This document shows positions 5,479 to 5,735 of a stretch of 5,735 nt of DNA, one piece after another. Numbering within the stretch: the stretch's first letter is position 1; the number at the start of each line of letters is the position of its first letter. The stretch covers positions 1-5,735 of the forward strand of contig JAJRCO010000141.1 in assembly GCA_028678905.1 (NCBI GenBank). The letters run 5' to 3'. The stretch comes from Methanomicrobiales archaeon. GTDB lineage: Archaea > Halobacteriota > Methanomicrobia > Methanomicrobiales > JACTUA01. Both the position numbers and the translations under genes were made by a program. The notes under the pieces are model-generated. The model saw only the letters and a program-made list of their open reading frames with translations. It made no database searches and was not told the origin of the DNA.

Positions 5479-5735
5479 AGTTCCACTGCCTCCGCAAAGC
5501 GGGTGTAAAAGGGGATCGCTGCGACGGCACCCACTCTCCCCCTTCCCGCGATGGGGATGGAGAGATCGGGATCCGCGATCTGCTCCAGATCTCCCATGGT
5601 AACCTTGCAGCCCTTGGCCTTCCGGCCGAATTCGAGGAGACCGGAGGGATCAAAACCCCGATACACCGCCATCCCGGTATGGGGGGATAAGGTATATTCT
5701 TCGAGAAGATTCCTGAAATGTGAGATCAGCCTCTC
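5466..5735 (-). CDS. C-terminal fragment, methanogenesis marker protein 11-like
   Basis: The frame is open from the right edge to a TGA at 5468-5466, giving the last 89 residues of a longer protein whose start lies outside the window. There is an internal ATG at 5672, but the frame continues upstream of it for 21 codons without a stop, so it is not the real start. Visible features are a segment reading EEYTLSPHTGMAVYRG, a hydrophilic stretch, and a glycine-rich GRGRVGAVAAI near the end. This matches my memory of the C-terminus of methanogenesis marker protein 11, a methanogen-restricted family of unknown function related to the archaeal tRNA-agmatinylcytidine synthetase TiaS; I could not check it. 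The radical SAM gene starts inside its last codons, so the two are co-transcribed. If the assignment is wrong, it is simply an uncharacterised archaeal protein. Confidence 0.55.
   Translation of the reverse strand, partial: ERLISHFRNLLEEYTLSPHTGMAVYRGFDPSGLLEFGRKAKGCKVTMGDLEQIADPDLSIPIAGRGRVGAVAAIPFYTRFAEAVELWNG
5489..5493 (-). promoter_or_regulatory. Ribosome binding site of radical SAM gene
   Basis: GGAGG on the minus strand lies ten bases before the ATG at 5478, inside the end of the upstream gene. It supports this start despite the 13-base overlap. Confidence 0.7.

Larger units (their letters stand above)
15..5735 (-). other. Seven-gene operon segment for coenzyme B precursor synthesis
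   Basis: All seven reading frames are co-directional with no intergenic spacer. Junctions in transcription order are: 13-base overlap (5466-5478), 4-base ATGA overlap (4510-4513), 20-base overlap (3245-3264), 7-base overlap (2134-2140), exact adjacency of TGA and ATG (926/925), and 4-base GTGA overlap (455-458). Most starts have a GGAGG- or AGGTGA-type site inside the preceding gene, so translational coupling is likely. No promoter or terminator is visible; transcription must start to the right of the window and may continue past the left edge. The operon joins three established 2-oxoacid elongation genes to four less characterised ones. Confidence 0.85.

Overview
The window looks like chromosomal DNA of a methanogenic archaeon, most likely a member of the Methanomicrobiales or a close relative. 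Three things suggest this: genes for the 2-oxoacid chain elongation that leads to coenzyme B (homocitrate synthase and both homoaconitase subunits), an upstream gene fragment resembling methanogenesis marker protein 11, and archaeal-type GGAGG / AGGTGA ribosome binding sites. The assignment to an order is inference from overall protein character; no rRNA or other phylogenetic marker is present.

Every gene lies on the minus strand, so transcription runs from high to low coordinates. The order is: C-terminal fragment of a methanogenesis-marker-11-like protein (5735-5466), a radical SAM protein (5478-4510), a short IorA-like thiamine diphosphate (TPP) enzyme (4513-3245), homocitrate synthase AksA (3264-2134), homoaconitase large subunit (2140-926), homoaconitase small subunit (925-455) and an uncharacterised 147-residue protein (458-15). 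There is no intergenic DNA: five junctions overlap by 4 to 20 bases and one is exactly adjacent (TGA followed by ATG). This is one tightly coupled operon whose promoter lies beyond the right edge. The 14 bases at the left edge carry no recognisable feature.

How the genes fit together: AksA condenses acetyl-CoA with 2-oxoglutarate and its longer homologues. HacA/HacB isomerise the resulting (homo)n-citrates. After oxidative decarboxylation by AksF (not in the window) each cycle gives a 2-oxoacid one carbon longer, ending at 2-oxosuberate. 2-Oxosuberate must then be decarboxylated to 7-oxoheptanoate and given a thiol to become 7-mercaptoheptanoate; to my knowledge no enzyme is firmly assigned to those steps. 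The same operon encodes a TPP enzyme of the indolepyruvate oxidoreductase alpha type that has lost its ferredoxin domain and most of its middle domain, and a radical SAM protein with a second cluster of cysteines. The main finding is that these two are genetically linked candidates for the undefined late steps of coenzyme B synthesis, the TPP enzyme being the stronger one as a possible 2-oxosuberate decarboxylase.
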